Shown here: one piece after another, positions 17,137-27,018 of the stretch | Layout of the letters: every line of letters begins with the position of its first letter | How positions within the stretch are numbered: position 1 is the stretch's first letter | Program-made: the position numbers and the translations under genes | NCBI GenBank assembly: GCA_904420565.1 | Contig: CAJFVV010000005.1 | Span: 1 to 64,000 of the forward strand | Origin: Candidatus Pseudoscillospira faecavium | GTDB taxonomy: Bacteria > Bacillota > Clostridia > Oscillospirales > Oscillospiraceae | Direction of reading: 5' to 3' | DNA: 64,000 nucleotides | Notes under the pieces: model-generated | Seen by the model: the letters and a program-made list of their open reading frames with translations, nothing else | Told to the model about the DNA's origin: nothing | Database searches by the model: none

Positions 17137-18588
17137 TTATCCTCTCGCCCAAACCGAAGGGAAAAACATCAGCAGCACCGGTACAATCTCCAAACGTCCT
17201 GCGATCATTCCCACACAAAGCAGCAATTTTGTCGGCGCTGAAAAAACATTGAAGGTGCTGGTTGGCCCGGCCAGTTCAATTCCTGTGCCGGTATTGCTGA
17301 CACAGGCAATTGCCGCCGACAAGCTGGTTCCTAATGTGTGGCCGTCCAGCGATGCCGCCGCAGCCATCACAATAATAATCATAATATAAGCAAAGAAATA
17401 CAGCGACACATTGGCCAGCACCGGCTCTTCCACCCGCCGTCCATCCACGCAGATGGTACGCACCACCCGCGGATGTACCAATCCATAGACCTGGCGGTAC
17501 ATAATCCGAAACAGCAGCGCCACCCGCTGCACTTTAATTCCTCCCGCCGTGGAAGCTGCACAGCCGCCAATGGCCATCAACACCAGCAGCAGCATCTGAG
17601 AAAAAGCTGGCCATTGCCCAAAATCTGCTGTCACAAAAGCTGTTGTACTGGAGACCGATACAGTTTGAAACACCGCATGACCAAGGCTTTCCAGACCACC
17701 CAAATTGCTGTGCAGCATCAAATCCGCTGTAATCAATGCCACTGCCCCTGCCAAAATCGCAAAATAAATCTGAATTTCCCGGTTGTCCCTCAGCCGCATT
17801 GTATGCTTGACCAGCACAAAGTACAGCATTGCAAAATTCAGGCTGGAAAGCAGCATGAAAACCACCACAATCACATTGACAGCCAATGATTCATACGCTC
17901 CCAGGCTGGCAGTCCGGCTGGAAAAGCCGCCGGTGGCCACTGTTGACATGGCATGCACGATGCTGTCGTACCACGGCATCCCCGCAATGCGCAGGCAAAG
18001 AATTTCCGCAGCCGTCAAAAGGAGATAAATGGAATATAAGATTTTGGCACTTTGCCCAATTTTGGGCACAAGCTTTGTTTTAATCGGCCCGGGACTTTCT
18101 GCGCGCAGCAGATAAATGCTGCCCGTTCCCATCTTCGGCAGGAGCGCCAGTGTAAGCACCAGAACGCCCATGCCGCCGATCCACTGGGTCAGGCTGCGCC
18201 AAAACAAAAGACCTTTTGGCAGCGTTTCCAAAGCAGCCAAAAGTGTCGCCCCCGTAGTAGTGAAGCCAGAGCAGGATTCAAACAGCGCATCCACCGGCGA
18301 GGCAAAGCACCCGCTCATCCAATAAGGGAATGCCCCAAAAACAGACATGACAATCCAACTGAATGAAACAGCCAGCAGACCGTCCCTGGCCTGCAGTTTA
18401 TCGTGCTCCGCCGTTTTCACACGGAACAGCGGCAAACCTAAAACCACACAGATTCCCGCCGAAAAGCAAAAAGCCATCGTCATCTGATGTTCCCGGTAAA
18501 GGGCAGAAACCAAAGCAGGCGCCAGCATACACAAGCCTTCCATGCTGAGTATAATCCCAATCACCCTGCAAATCAGTCTATGATTCAC
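17137..18588 (-). CDS. trkH: Potassium uptake protein, TrkH/KtrB family
   Basis: This 483-residue membrane protein has the four pore-loop repeats of the TrkH/Ktr superfamily, with selectivity glycines in CSGFTTTGAT, STVATGGFS, SSTTAFVTADFG and CVSNTGTGIE, and about ten hydrophobic helices. It would import potassium, needing a cytoplasmic TrkA/KtrA subunit that is not encoded nearby. The start is GTG at 18588 with GGAGGCAGGA upstream. Confidence 0.92.
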   Translation of the reverse strand: MNHRLICRVIGIILSMEGLCMLAPALVSALYREHQMTMAFCFSAGICVVLGLPLFRVKTAEHDKLQARDGLLAVSFSWIVMSVFGAFPYWMSGCFASPVDALFESCSGFTTTGATLLAALETLPKGLLFWRSLTQWIGGMGVLVLTLALLPKMGTGSIYLLRAESPGPIKTKLVPKIGQSAKILYSIYLLLTAAEILCLRIAGMPWYDSIVHAMSTVATGGFSSRTASLGAYESLAVNVIVVVFMLLSSLNFAMLYFVLVKHTMRLRDNREIQIYFAILAGAVALITADLMLHSNLGGLESLGHAVFQTVSVSSTTAFVTADFGQWPAFSQMLLLVLMAIGGCAASTAGGIKVQRVALLFRIMYRQVYGLVHPRVVRTICVDGRRVEEPVLANVSLYFFAYIMIIIVMAAAASLDGHTLGTSLSAAIACVSNTGTGIELAGPTSTFNVFSAPTKLLLCVGMIAGRLEIVPVLLMFFPSVWARG

Positions 18589-18623
18589 GCCGTTCCTGCC
18601 TCCCTCTCAAAAGCCGGCTTTTA

Positions 18624-19145
18624 TTATAGCAAACCGGGTACTCTTCCGCAATGTTTCCGCAGCACCCGATCCCTTTCGCAGCCCGTCAAACTGCTGCGCG
18701 TTTTCACCATCCAACAGCGTCTTAGCAGCACACCCCGGCGTGTCACCTGCTCTTCCAGAAGAGCCTGATAGCCCCGCCTCTCAAAAAAAGGCCGTGCCGT
18801 GATAGAAGCATGGGTCTGAATGGCAAAGTCCTTCGCCGTCTGCTCCAGATAATCGCAAATCGCTGTTCCTATACCCATAGACTGCATTTGCCAGTGCACA
18901 TACAGCCGGTCAAGATAGCCTGTGCATGTCATATCCCCAAATCCCGCAATGCACCCGCTCACTTGCGCAACCACGGTGGTATGTTCCAAAAATGAACGGT
19001 TCCACTCCTCAAGATCCACTCGCCCGTCAGCCCAGGCATTCAGCTGTACCTGCGTGTAATCCCGCGCATTGACGGTGTGCACTGTTTCATAAAACAGCTG
19101 TGCCAGCACCGGACAGTCCGCCGGGCAATAAGCCCTCAGCTGCAT
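18624..19145 (-). CDS. GNAT-family N-acetyltransferase
   Basis: The 173-residue protein has the GNAT core. After a beta-rich N-terminal half comes DRLYVHWQMQSMGIGTAICDYLE, whose QMQSMGIGTA is the acetyl-CoA pyrophosphate-binding loop, then the typical PFFERRGYQ segment. It is similar in outline to YafP/small-molecule acetyltransferases; the substrate is unknown. The start was set at 19145 with a GGGGGAG site; the longer frame lacks one. It sits alone downstream of the FtsW operon's divergent promoter. Confidence 0.85.
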   Translation of the reverse strand: MQLRAYCPADCPVLAQLFYETVHTVNARDYTQVQLNAWADGRVDLEEWNRSFLEHTTVVAQVSGCIAGFGDMTCTGYLDRLYVHWQMQSMGIGTAICDYLEQTAKDFAIQTHASITARPFFERRGYQALLEEQVTRRGVLLRRCWMVKTRSSLTGCERDRVLRKHCGRVPGLL

Positions 19146-19359
19146 CCTGCCGCTCCCCCTTCTATTTATAAAAAGATTATAATGCTCGATTATAACACAC
19201 TCTCCACACCGCAGCAAGAAAACCCTGCACATCAGCAAATAATCCAATACCGATAAGTTTTTGTATTTTCACCGGATTTATGTTATAATAAAATCTCTGT
19301 CTATGATAACCACTCCCTGCTATGTTCCCATAGCACGACTTTTGATGCAGGTGACCGCT

Positions 19360-21471
19360 TTGGATACGATTATGCAAATACTGAACCAATTCTTCGCCGC
19401 ACTTGGAAATGCCTTCTCTCAGTTTTCTCTGCCGGAAGGCGCAGGCGCGGCTTTCGGCGCGGCAGGCACACTTCTCCTCCACATTTTGTGCGCCGCGCTG
19501 GCCCTAATCATTGTGCTGCGCTGTGTTTCTTCTCTGCTGCGCGGCCGGGTGGAAGAAGAATCCTGGGGATTTTTCAGCATGCCCAACGGCGCACGGCTTC
19601 CTCTCAACCACTGGGAAAACATCATTGGCCGCGCAGCTTCCTGCGATATTGTGCTGAATTTTCCCACTATCTCCCGCCAGCACGCCGCCGTGCAGCGGGA
19701 TGAGGACGGCCTGTGGACGATCTATCCGCTGACCGCAAAGGGCGGCGTAACAGTCAATGGCAAAACAGTTAAATACCAGCGGGCCATTACTGTGGGTGAC
19801 AAAGTAAGTGTGTCCGGCATCGACCTTTATTTTTTCCCAGCCGGCGTGGAAGAACTGCGCCAGCAGTCGCAGCGGCGCAAGCGCCCCGGCCGTCGGATCA
19901 AACCAACGCTTACCCTGGCTTATCTCTCTTTGTTTCAGGGGCTTTTGCTGCTGCAGCTGGTTTATGCCAAAGGGCCGGAACACATGATGACACTGCTGGG
20001 CTGCTTTGGCATCCTCTGCAGCGCCATGTGGGGGTTATATGCCCTGTACCGGGTATTTCGCCGCACCGGCTTTGAACTGGAAAGCCTGGCATTTTTCCTC
20101 ACAACCCTCTGCCTGAGCATCACAGCTTCTTCCACCATCTCCACACTGCCCAAGCAAACCCTTTCTGTATTGCTGGGGCTGTTCTGTTTTGTGATGCTGG
20201 GGCTGTTCCTGCGGGATCTTGCCGTTGCAAAAAAGCTGCGCTGGCCTGTGGCTATTGCCGCCTGTGCATTGCTGGCTTTCAACGTGCTGTTTGGTCAGCA
20301 GCTGTTCGGTGCGCGCAACTGGGTCTCTCTGGGCCCCCTATCTTTTCAGCCCTCAGAATTTGTGAAGGTGGCTTTCATTCTGGCCGGTGCAGAAACCATG
20401 GATCGGCTCTTTGCTCGGCGCAATCTGATTTTCACCATTTTATTTTCCCTGTTCTGCGTAGGCTGTCTGGCACTGATGAGCGACTTCGGCACGGCACTGA
20501 TCTTTTTCATCGCCTTTCTTGCCATCGCCTTTCTGCGCAGCGGCGACCTGCCCTCCATCGCTATGATTTGTGCCGCCGCCACAGCTGGCTGCGGTGTGGT
20601 GCTGAAATTCAAACCTTATATTGCTGACCGCTTTTCTGCGTGGCGGCATGTGTGGGAGTATGCCAGCAGCACCGGTTATCAGCAAACCCGCACCATGTCT
20701 GCCGCTGCCAGCGGCGGTCTGTTCGGGAACGGCGCAGACAACGGCTGGCTGAAAAATGTAGGTGCCGCTAATACAGATCTGGTATTCGGCATGGTGGCAG
20801 AGGAACTGGGCCTGATTATCGCCGTACTGACGGTAGTGTGCATTATCACTTTCTCTTTGTTTACCTTCAAAGCTGCCGCTACTTCCCGCTCCACCTTCTA
20901 TACCATCGCTGCCTGCTCCACTTCCACCATGTTGGTATTCCAAACCGTCCTCAATGTGCTCGGTTCTGTGGACCTGCTGCCCCTCACCGGCGTCACTTTC
21001 CCCTTCCTGTCCTGCGGCGGCTCCAGTATGATTGCATGCTGGGCTTTGCTGGCTTTTATCAAAGCCGGGGACAACCGCCAAAACTCCGGGCTGGCCATGC
21101 GCCTGCCCAGCCGGAAAGACGCGCCGGTCCGCCCCAGCGGCGATCCCATGATGGAATTCGACCCCTCGGTCTTTGATGATATTCCGCCGCGAACCGCCAA
21201 ATCTGATCCCACGCTTCCAAGGGCGGACAAAGCACCCCGGCGGCGCGGCGATACAGAAGACTTTTTCCTGGATTTGTCCGCCTTGGACGCGCTCGGCGAG
21301 GATTGCGGCATTGACGTGCCGCTGCCCGACAGCCGATCGCCGCGCTCCTCCATCGATATCCCCATGGATGATGCGTATCACCGTTCTTCCATAGATATTC
21401 CCATCGACGGCACACCGCGCCGCACTTCCAATCACATTCCCACCCGCATAAAAAAAGGAGGCCGCAGATGA
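19360..21471 (+). CDS. FtsW/RodA/SpoVE-family glycosyltransferase with N-terminal FHA domain
   Basis: The protein is about 703 residues. One membrane helix near the N-terminus is followed by a forkhead-associated domain (IIGRAASCDIVLNFPTISRQHAAV), which binds phosphothreonine. A SEDS domain of about ten helices then follows, with GPLSFQPSEFVKVAF and the late segment LPLTGVTFPFLSCGGSSM typical of FtsW/RodA/SpoVE peptidoglycan polymerases. The tail is hydrophilic and carries three copies of a SSIDIP-like unit. The start is uncertain: TTG at 19360 has AGGTGA 5 bases before it, ATG at 19345 lacks a ribosome site, and the longer frame would cover the TATAAT at about 19285. The stop overlaps the penicillin-binding-protein start by 4 bases, so polymerase and crosslinker are made together. 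FHA fusion suggests control by a Ser/Thr kinase. Confidence 0.9.
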   Translation: MDTIMQILNQFFAALGNAFSQFSLPEGAGAAFGAAGTLLLHILCAALALIIVLRCVSSLLRGRVEEESWGFFSMPNGARLPLNHWENIIGRAASCDIVLNFPTISRQHAAVQRDEDGLWTIYPLTAKGGVTVNGKTVKYQRAITVGDKVSVSGIDLYFFPAGVEELRQQSQRRKRPGRRIKPTLTLAYLSLFQGLLLLQLVYAKGPEHMMTLLGCFGILCSAMWGLYALYRVFRRTGFELESLAFFLTTLCLSITASSTISTLPKQTLSVLLGLFCFVMLGLFLRDLAVAKKLRWPVAIAACALLAFNVLFGQQLFGARNWVSLGPLSFQPSEFVKVAFILAGAETMDRLFARRNLIFTILFSLFCVGCLALMSDFGTALIFFIAFLAIAFLRSGDLPSIAMICAAATAGCGVVLKFKPYIADRFSAWRHVWEYASSTGYQQTRTMSAAASGGLFGNGADNGWLKNVGAANTDLVFGMVAEELGLIIAVLTVVCIITFSLFTFKAAATSRSTFYTIAACSTSTMLVFQTVLNVLGSVDLLPLTGVTFPFLSCGGSSMIACWALLAFIKAGDNRQNSGLAMRLPSRKDAPVRPSGDPMMEFDPSVFDDIPPRTAKSDPTLPRADKAPRRRGDTEDFFLDLSALDALGEDCGIDVPLPDSRSPRSSIDIPMDDAYHRSSIDIPIDGTPRRTSNHIPTRIKKGGRR

Positions 21472-22826
21472 AGCAAGTGAAACGACGCACCTGGTTTTGC
21501 CTGATTTTCACAGTTTTGCTGGCTGTCGGCGTCGCTGTTTTTCTCATGCGCTATGTTGCCAACGGCAGCGATTGGGCTTCCTTCAGCGCCAACAAACACA
21601 TCTATGACCAGAGCGGCCGCTTGAGCAGCGGCGCTATTTTGGATCGCAACGGCAATGTTTTGTACGATGCCGCTTCCGGTTCTTACAGCGAAGATGGAAC
21701 TGTACGCAGGGCAACGCTGCACGCCGTGGGCGACCGCACTGGGAATATCGCCACCGGTGCGCTGACCGCTTTCAGCGGAAAACTGAGCGGCTTCAACCCA
21801 ATTTTAGGCACTACCGGCGGCGGCCACGATCTCTATTTAACCATTGATGAAGATTTGAACGCCGCCGCCTACAACGCCATGAATGGCCGCAAAGGCACCG
21901 TGGGCGTATACAATTATAAAACAGGCGAAATCCTGTGCATGGTCAGCCTGCCCACTTTTGATCCCCAGGATCCGCCGGAAATCAGCGATGGTGACAGCCG
22001 CTATGAAGGCGTGTATCTCAACCGCTTTCTTTCCTCCACTTACACGCCCGGATCCGTGTTCAAACTGGTAACCACCGCTGCAGCCATTGAAAACCTGGAT
22101 GACCTGTTTTCCCGCACCTTTACCTGTGACGGCAGCGTGGAAATCGGCGGTCAGGTCATCACCTGCCCCAGCGCCCACGGCACCATGGACATTTATGACG
22201 CCCTGGCCAATTCCTGCAACGGTGTATACGCCCAACTGGCAGTAGAACTTGGCGGCGATACCATGCAGGAATATGCACAGAAAGCAGGATTGCTGGATCG
22301 CATTTCCGTCAGCGGTATTTCCACTGCAGCCGGCAGCTTCACTGCCGCAGCAGACGGCAGCGCCGATCTGGGGTGGTCCGGCGTGGGACAGTACAGCGAC
22401 CTGGTCAATCCCTGCGCTCTGATGACTTATGCCGGTACGATTGCCAACGGCGGCACGCAGGTGCTGCCCCGTTTGATCGACCGGGAAACCACCGCCTCTG
22501 GTCTGCCCGCCGGCATCTACCGCACTTCCAAACAGTCCAGCGCCATCGCCCCTGAAACCTGCAGCCTGCTCAAAGAAATGATGCGCAACAATGTGGTTTC
22601 TCATTATGGACAAAGTCAATTTGGTGAATTGGCAGTCTGCGCAAAATCCGGCACCGCTGAAGTGGGAGAGGGCCAGCGTCCTCACTCCTGGTTTACAGGC
22701 TTTATTGATGATGCAGACCACCCACTCGCGTTTGTTGTCATTGTGGAAAACGGCGGCAGCGGTGCATCCGTTGCAGGCAGCGTAGCAGCAGCCGTGCTCT
22801 CCGCCGCTGTCAGCGCGGGCTATTAA
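21468..22826 (+). CDS. Class B penicillin-binding protein (PbpA-like transpeptidase)
   Basis: The 452-residue protein has one N-terminal membrane anchor (about residues 8-30) and a penicillin-binding transpeptidase domain. All three active-site motifs are present: STYTPGSVFK (serine of SxxK), SCN in ANSCNGVY, and KSGTAEVG. The N-terminal dimerisation region is short, as in actinobacterial PbpA and clostridial PbpA-type proteins that pair with an FHA-linked RodA/FtsW. It overlaps the upstream SEDS gene by 4 bases. Confidence 0.93.
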   Translation: MKQVKRRTWFCLIFTVLLAVGVAVFLMRYVANGSDWASFSANKHIYDQSGRLSSGAILDRNGNVLYDAASGSYSEDGTVRRATLHAVGDRTGNIATGALTAFSGKLSGFNPILGTTGGGHDLYLTIDEDLNAAAYNAMNGRKGTVGVYNYKTGEILCMVSLPTFDPQDPPEISDGDSRYEGVYLNRFLSSTYTPGSVFKLVTTAAAIENLDDLFSRTFTCDGSVEIGGQVITCPSAHGTMDIYDALANSCNGVYAQLAVELGGDTMQEYAQKAGLLDRISVSGISTAAGSFTAAADGSADLGWSGVGQYSDLVNPCALMTYAGTIANGGTQVLPRLIDRETTASGLPAGIYRTSKQSSAIAPETCSLLKEMMRNNVVSHYGQSQFGELAVCAKSGTAEVGEGQRPHSWFTGFIDDADHPLAFVVIVENGGSGASVAGSVAAAVLSAAVSAGY

Positions 22827-23024
22827 GCTCCGCCAGAATGCATCAAATTTGTATCATTTCTGTCTAAAATCCAAAGTTTTTCTTAAGTTTTTCTTTTGTT
22901 TTCTTATATTTTCCGCTTCCTTCGCAGCAAAAGCATTCTTTCTAAAAAAGACAATTTGACCACAAAACATGCAAAATACCGCAAAAAATCGGCAAAAGAA
23001 TCACAAAAAGCTGCGGTTAGAGGG

Positions 23025-23053
23025 GTGACAAACAGCAGTTTTTGTGTCATAAT
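23025..23053 (+). promoter_or_regulatory. Candidate promoter of the sulfation operon
   Basis: GTGACA (23025-23030) and CATAAT (23048-23053) are 17 bases apart, 53 bases before the sulfotransferase ATG. The rest of the gap from 22827 is AT-rich and shows no other feature. Confidence 0.5.
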
Positions 23054-23106
23054 ATTGTTTTTGGGTGGAAACCTTTCCACAAAGAGCTTCAGACGGGAGG
23101 AACGCT

Positions 23107-24216
23107 ATGACAGGGCATTACATGTATGGCTGTGATCTGGCACATTTCAAGCACCTGCTGGAAGAAAACAAGGCCGATTTGGATCCAAAGCAGGAACCGC
23201 GCATCCAGGAATGCCTGCGCTATTCCAAATTCCTGACTCGCTTTGCCAAAATCGAGCGTTTTTTCTGGGATCAGCGTATCCGCAATGTGGTCATTGACAA
23301 GCCTCCGGTGTTTATCCTGGGGCATTGGCGCAGCGGCACTACCTATTTATTTAACTTGATCTCCTGCGATCCCAATATGTCTTACATGGATTCCATGACA
23401 ACGTTTACTTTTCACAATTTTCTTCTCCTGCGTTATCATCTGCCAAAGCACTATCGCGGCATGCTGACCGGCGACCGCTATGGCGATGATATGGAATTTC
23501 TCCCCAACTCGCCGCAGGAAGAGTGCTATGCCATTGCCAACTGTATTGACGAGACTTTTACCCACCTGATCACCTTTCCTAAAAATTATAAAAAATATAT
23601 GGATTATGCTTTCGAGGACTGTTTGAGCCCCGAACAGCGGCAGCGGTGGTGCAGCACCCATGAATACCTTTTGAAAAAAATCACCTACTTCCGCAGAGGA
23701 AAGCGCATTTTGTTCAAAAGCCCGGACAACACCGCAAAAATGGGCATGCTGCACGATTTGTATCCCAAGTCCCCGTTCATACATATCTACCGTGATCCTT
23801 ATAAAGTGCTGCTTTCCACCATCAACATGTTTGAGGCAGGCATCCAGGCTATGACCTTCGAAGAGGTGCCGCCCCATGAACTGGTGGAAGATATGGCGAT
23901 TCAGTTTTATAAACGGATTTACACCCAGTATCTCAAGGATATGGCTCGCGTGCCTGCGGGGCAGCTGGTGGAAATCGCTTACACAGATCTGGTAAAGGCT
24001 CCGATCGAAACGCTGGAGCACATTTACCGCACCTTGGACCTGCCCGGTTTTGAGACAGCAAAGCCCTTGATGCAGGCCCACGTGGACAGTCAGCGCTCTT
24101 ATAAAACCAATCAGTTTCAGCTTCCCGATACACTGCGCAAAAAAATCAACCGCGAGCTGGGCTTTTTCTTTGAGCATTATCACATCCCGATGAAAGTTTC
24201 GGAAGGAGAATCGTAA
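23107..24216 (+). CDS. PAPS-dependent sulfotransferase
   Basis: The 369-residue soluble protein has both nucleotide-binding motifs of the sulfotransferase fold. The 5'-phosphosulfate loop is in [17 protein letters not shown] (residues about 65-81), and the 3'-phosphate motif is [18 protein letters not shown] (about 222-239). The RSGTT form places it with the Sulfotransfer_3 group, whose members sulfate sterols, lipids or sugars. No signal peptide or membrane segment is seen, so the acceptor is likely cytosolic or imported. The ATG at 23107 has GGGAGGA before it. It leads an operon that makes its own donor (cysD, cysNC). The acceptor substrate cannot be told from sequence. Confidence 0.9.
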   Translation: MTGHYMYGCDLAHFKHLLEENKADLDPKQEPRIQECLRYSKFLTRFAKIERFFWDQRIRNVVIDKPPVFILGHWRSGTTYLFNLISCDPNMSYMDSMTTFTFHNFLLLRYHLPKHYRGMLTGDRYGDDMEFLPNSPQEECYAIANCIDETFTHLITFPKNYKKYMDYAFEDCLSPEQRQRWCSTHEYLLKKITYFRRGKRILFKSPDNTAKMGMLHDLYPKSPFIHIYRDPYKVLLSTINMFEAGIQAMTFEEVPPHELVEDMAIQFYKRIYTQYLKDMARVPAGQLVEIAYTDLVKAPIETLEHIYRTLDLPGFETAKPLMQAHVDSQRSYKTNQFQLPDTLRKKINRELGFFFEHYHIPMKVSEGES

Positions 24217-24218
24217 CC

Positions 24219-25115
24219 ATGGACCACAAGCAAATGGACTATCTTGATAAGTTGGAAGCCAAAAGTATTTATATTCTGAGGGAGGCATACGCCTCTTTTG
24301 ACAAGCTTTGCATGCTCTGGTCCATCGGAAAAGATTCCACCGTGCTGCTTTGGCTGGCACGCAAAGCCTTTTTTGGCCACGTTCCCTTCCCTCTCGTCCA
24401 TGTGGACACGCATTTCAAAATTCCGGAAATGATTGAATACCGCGACCGGCTGGCCAAAGAATATGGCCTTTATATGATCTACGGCGAAAACCGCGCGGCG
24501 CTGGATGCCAAACAGACCTATCCAGATGGCAATGTCAGCCGTCTGGAATGCTGCAAAAACCTGAAAACTGAGGCGCTCAAGCACACCCTCAGCGGTGACT
24601 GGCCCCGCTACCGCCTGAATCTGCAGACCGGAGAATATGAAGTAGATGAGGATCACACCGCCTATACCGGTGTGATCGTTGGCGCCCGCGCAGACGAGGA
24701 AGGCTCCCGCTCCAAAGAACGTTACTTCTCTCCGCGAGATAAAAACAACGACTGGAATGTGGACGATCAGCCGCCTGAATTCTGGAATCAGTTCAACACG
24801 GATTTTGCCCCCGGCACCCATTTGCGCATCCATCCCCTGCTGGACTGGACTGAACTGAATGTCTGGGAATATATTGAGCGCGAAAATATTCCCACAGTAT
24901 CCCTGTATTATAATCATGGCGACGGCACGCGTTACCGCTCTCTGGGCTGCTGGCCCTGCACCAATCCGATTCCTTCCACCTCCAGAAATGTGCATGAAAT
25001 TATCGAAGAGCTGCGCAGCGGCGCTTTGGCCGGCATTGCCGAGCGCAGCGGCCGCGCCCAGGACAAGGAAGACGGGGGCGGTCTGGAAACACTGCGGCGC
25101 GACGGCTACATGTAA
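24219..25115 (+). CDS. cysD: Sulfate adenylyltransferase subunit 2 (CysD)
   Basis: The 298-residue protein is a PP-loop ATP pyrophosphatase ([17 protein letters not shown]) with the CysD signatures [55 protein letters not shown] and [11 protein letters not shown]. With CysN it makes adenosine 5'-phosphosulfate from sulfate and ATP. It starts 2 bases after the sulfotransferase stop codon, a very tight link to that gene. Confidence 0.97.
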   Translation: MDHKQMDYLDKLEAKSIYILREAYASFDKLCMLWSIGKDSTVLLWLARKAFFGHVPFPLVHVDTHFKIPEMIEYRDRLAKEYGLYMIYGENRAALDAKQTYPDGNVSRLECCKNLKTEALKHTLSGDWPRYRLNLQTGEYEVDEDHTAYTGVIVGARADEEGSRSKERYFSPRDKNNDWNVDDQPPEFWNQFNTDFAPGTHLRIHPLLDWTELNVWEYIERENIPTVSLYYNHGDGTRYRSLGCWPCTNPIPSTSRNVHEIIEELRSGALAGIAERSGRAQDKEDGGGLETLRRDGYM

Positions 25116-25133
25116 GGGAGGGAGCATCGGTTT

Positions 25134-26981
25134 ATGCTGGAAGACATTATGAACATCGTGGTCGTAGGCCATGTGGACCACGGCAAAAGCACCGTCATCG
25201 GTCACCTGCTGGCCGACACCAATTCTCTGCCCAAGGGAAAATTGGAATCCATCCGTGAAAACTGCAAGCGCAACTCCAAGCCTTTTGAATACGCATTTTT
25301 GCTGGATGCGCTGAAAAATGAGCAGTCCCAGGGCATTACCATCGACACCTGCCGCTGCTTTTTCCAAACGGAAAAGCGCCGCTATATCATCATTGATGCA
25401 CCGGGCCACATCGAATTTTTGAAAAATATGGTGACCGGTGCATCCCGGGCAGAAGCCGCTCTCATGGTAATTGACGCTTCCCATGGGGTCGAGGAAAACA
25501 CCCGCCGCCACGGTTATTATTTATCTATGCTGGGCATCCGCCAGGTTGCCGTATTGGTCAACAAAATGGACCTGATTGACTACAGCGAGGATAAATATCG
25601 CCAAATTTGCACAGAATATACTGCATTTCTGAAAGAAATTGGCATTGCTCCCAAAACCTTCATCCCTGTTTCCGCACGGGTGGGCGACAACATCGCTTTC
25701 CACTCTGATGTAATGCCCTGGTATGACGGCATGACCGTGCTGCAGGTGCTCGACAGTTTTGAAAATATCCAGCCCTCTCATCAGCTGCCTTTCCGCATGC
25801 CGGTCCAGGGGGTGTATAAATTCACCAGCGGCGGCGATATGCGCCGCATCATTGCCGGAACTGTGGATTCCGGTTCCCTGCGTGTGGGTGATGAGGTGGT
25901 GTTTTATCCCTCCGGAAAGCGCACCAGGGTGAAAACTTTTGAAGTATTTCATGCACAGGCCCCTGTTGAAGTGCAGGCAGAGGATGCCATCGGCTTCACC
26001 ATGGAGGAAGAAATTTATGTGCGCCGCGGGGAAATTGCCTGCAAAGCCGGTGAAACACCTCCCAATGTGGCTGTCCGCTTCCGGGCCAACCTTTTCTGGC
26101 TGGGCAATCAGCCTCTGAAAGCAGGCCGCAGCTATCATTTCAAATGCGGCACGCAAAAACTGCCTTTACAGCTGCTGCAGGTAGAACGGGTCATCAACGC
26201 CTCCAACCTCAACTGTGAAAGCCGCCAGTGGGTGGAAAAAAACGAGGTGGCCGTATGCACATTCCGGCTGGATGTGCCTGCCGCTTTTGATACTACGGAT
26301 CAGCTGGCAGCCACTGCCCGCTTCGTGATCGTAGATGAATATGAGCTTGCCGGCGGCGGCATCATTGTGGAAGCACTGGAGGACGAAACCTATGATGTGC
26401 GCAACATCCGTGTCTCCGCCGGTGCATTGAGCGACACCGAGCGGCGGAATCTTACCGGCCGTAAAGGCTTTGTCGTTTGGCTGACAGGTTTATCCGGCGC
26501 TGGAAAATCCACTATCGCCACCGCTGTGGAGCGGCGTCTGCTGGCGCAGAAAATTCCTGCCTTCACCTTGGACGGTGACACACTCCGCGCAGGGCTCTGC
26601 AGTGATCTCGGCTTTTCCGATGATGACCGCACAGAAAATCAGCGCCGCGCCGCCTATGCGGCTGCATTGCTGCAAAAATCCGGTCAGGTTGTTCTGGTGA
26701 GCACCATCTCCCCGCTGCAAAAGCATCGGGATTTCGCCCGCGCCTGTGCCGGCGATGCTTTTATGGAGGTCTATGTCAAGGCAGATTTGGAAACCTGCCG
26801 CCGGCGCGACCCCAAAAAACTCTACGAAAAGCTGGACACCACTGGGATTGAAAATTTCACCGGCGTCGACTCCAGCTATGAAGTCCCGAAGAATCCCGAC
26901 CTGATTCTGGACACTATGACGGACAGCGAAGAATACTGCACCGGCGCACTGCTGGATGCCGTGCTGAAAAAGCTCTCCTGA
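25134..26981 (+). CDS. cysNC: Fused sulfate adenylyltransferase GTPase and APS kinase (CysN-CysC)
   Basis: The 615-residue bifunctional protein has a translation-factor-type GTPase (residues about 1-210: [18 protein letters not shown]), two beta-barrel domains, and from about residue 440 an APS kinase with its own P-loop ([12 protein letters not shown]) and [17 protein letters not shown]. The first half drives APS formation with CysD, and the second phosphorylates APS to PAPS, the donor of sulfotransferases. Such NodQ-like fusions are typical where PAPS is wanted for sulfation. No APS/PAPS reductase or sulfite reductase is nearby. Confidence 0.96.
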   Translation: MLEDIMNIVVVGHVDHGKSTVIGHLLADTNSLPKGKLESIRENCKRNSKPFEYAFLLDALKNEQSQGITIDTCRCFFQTEKRRYIIIDAPGHIEFLKNMVTGASRAEAALMVIDASHGVEENTRRHGYYLSMLGIRQVAVLVNKMDLIDYSEDKYRQICTEYTAFLKEIGIAPKTFIPVSARVGDNIAFHSDVMPWYDGMTVLQVLDSFENIQPSHQLPFRMPVQGVYKFTSGGDMRRIIAGTVDSGSLRVGDEVVFYPSGKRTRVKTFEVFHAQAPVEVQAEDAIGFTMEEEIYVRRGEIACKAGETPPNVAVRFRANLFWLGNQPLKAGRSYHFKCGTQKLPLQLLQVERVINASNLNCESRQWVEKNEVAVCTFRLDVPAAFDTTDQLAATARFVIVDEYELAGGGIIVEALEDETYDVRNIRVSAGALSDTERRNLTGRKGFVVWLTGLSGAGKSTIATAVERRLLAQKIPAFTLDGDTLRAGLCSDLGFSDDDRTENQRRAAYAAALLQKSGQVVLVSTISPLQKHRDFARACAGDAFMEVYVKADLETCRRRDPKKLYEKLDTTGIENFTGVDSSYEVPKNPDLILDTMTDSEEYCTGALLDAVLKKLS

Positions 26982-27018
26982 TTGCCTCACATCAACACAA
27001 GAAACGGAACCACCGCCT

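Noticed and set aside
19261..19359. Upstream extension of the FHA-SEDS gene
   Set aside because: It would begin before a TATAAT-containing promoter and adds residues without family similarity.
21340..21450. Short repeated units considered as a CRISPR-like or satellite array
   Set aside because: The repetition is at the amino-acid level within a coding frame; spacing and sequence are not those of CRISPR repeats.
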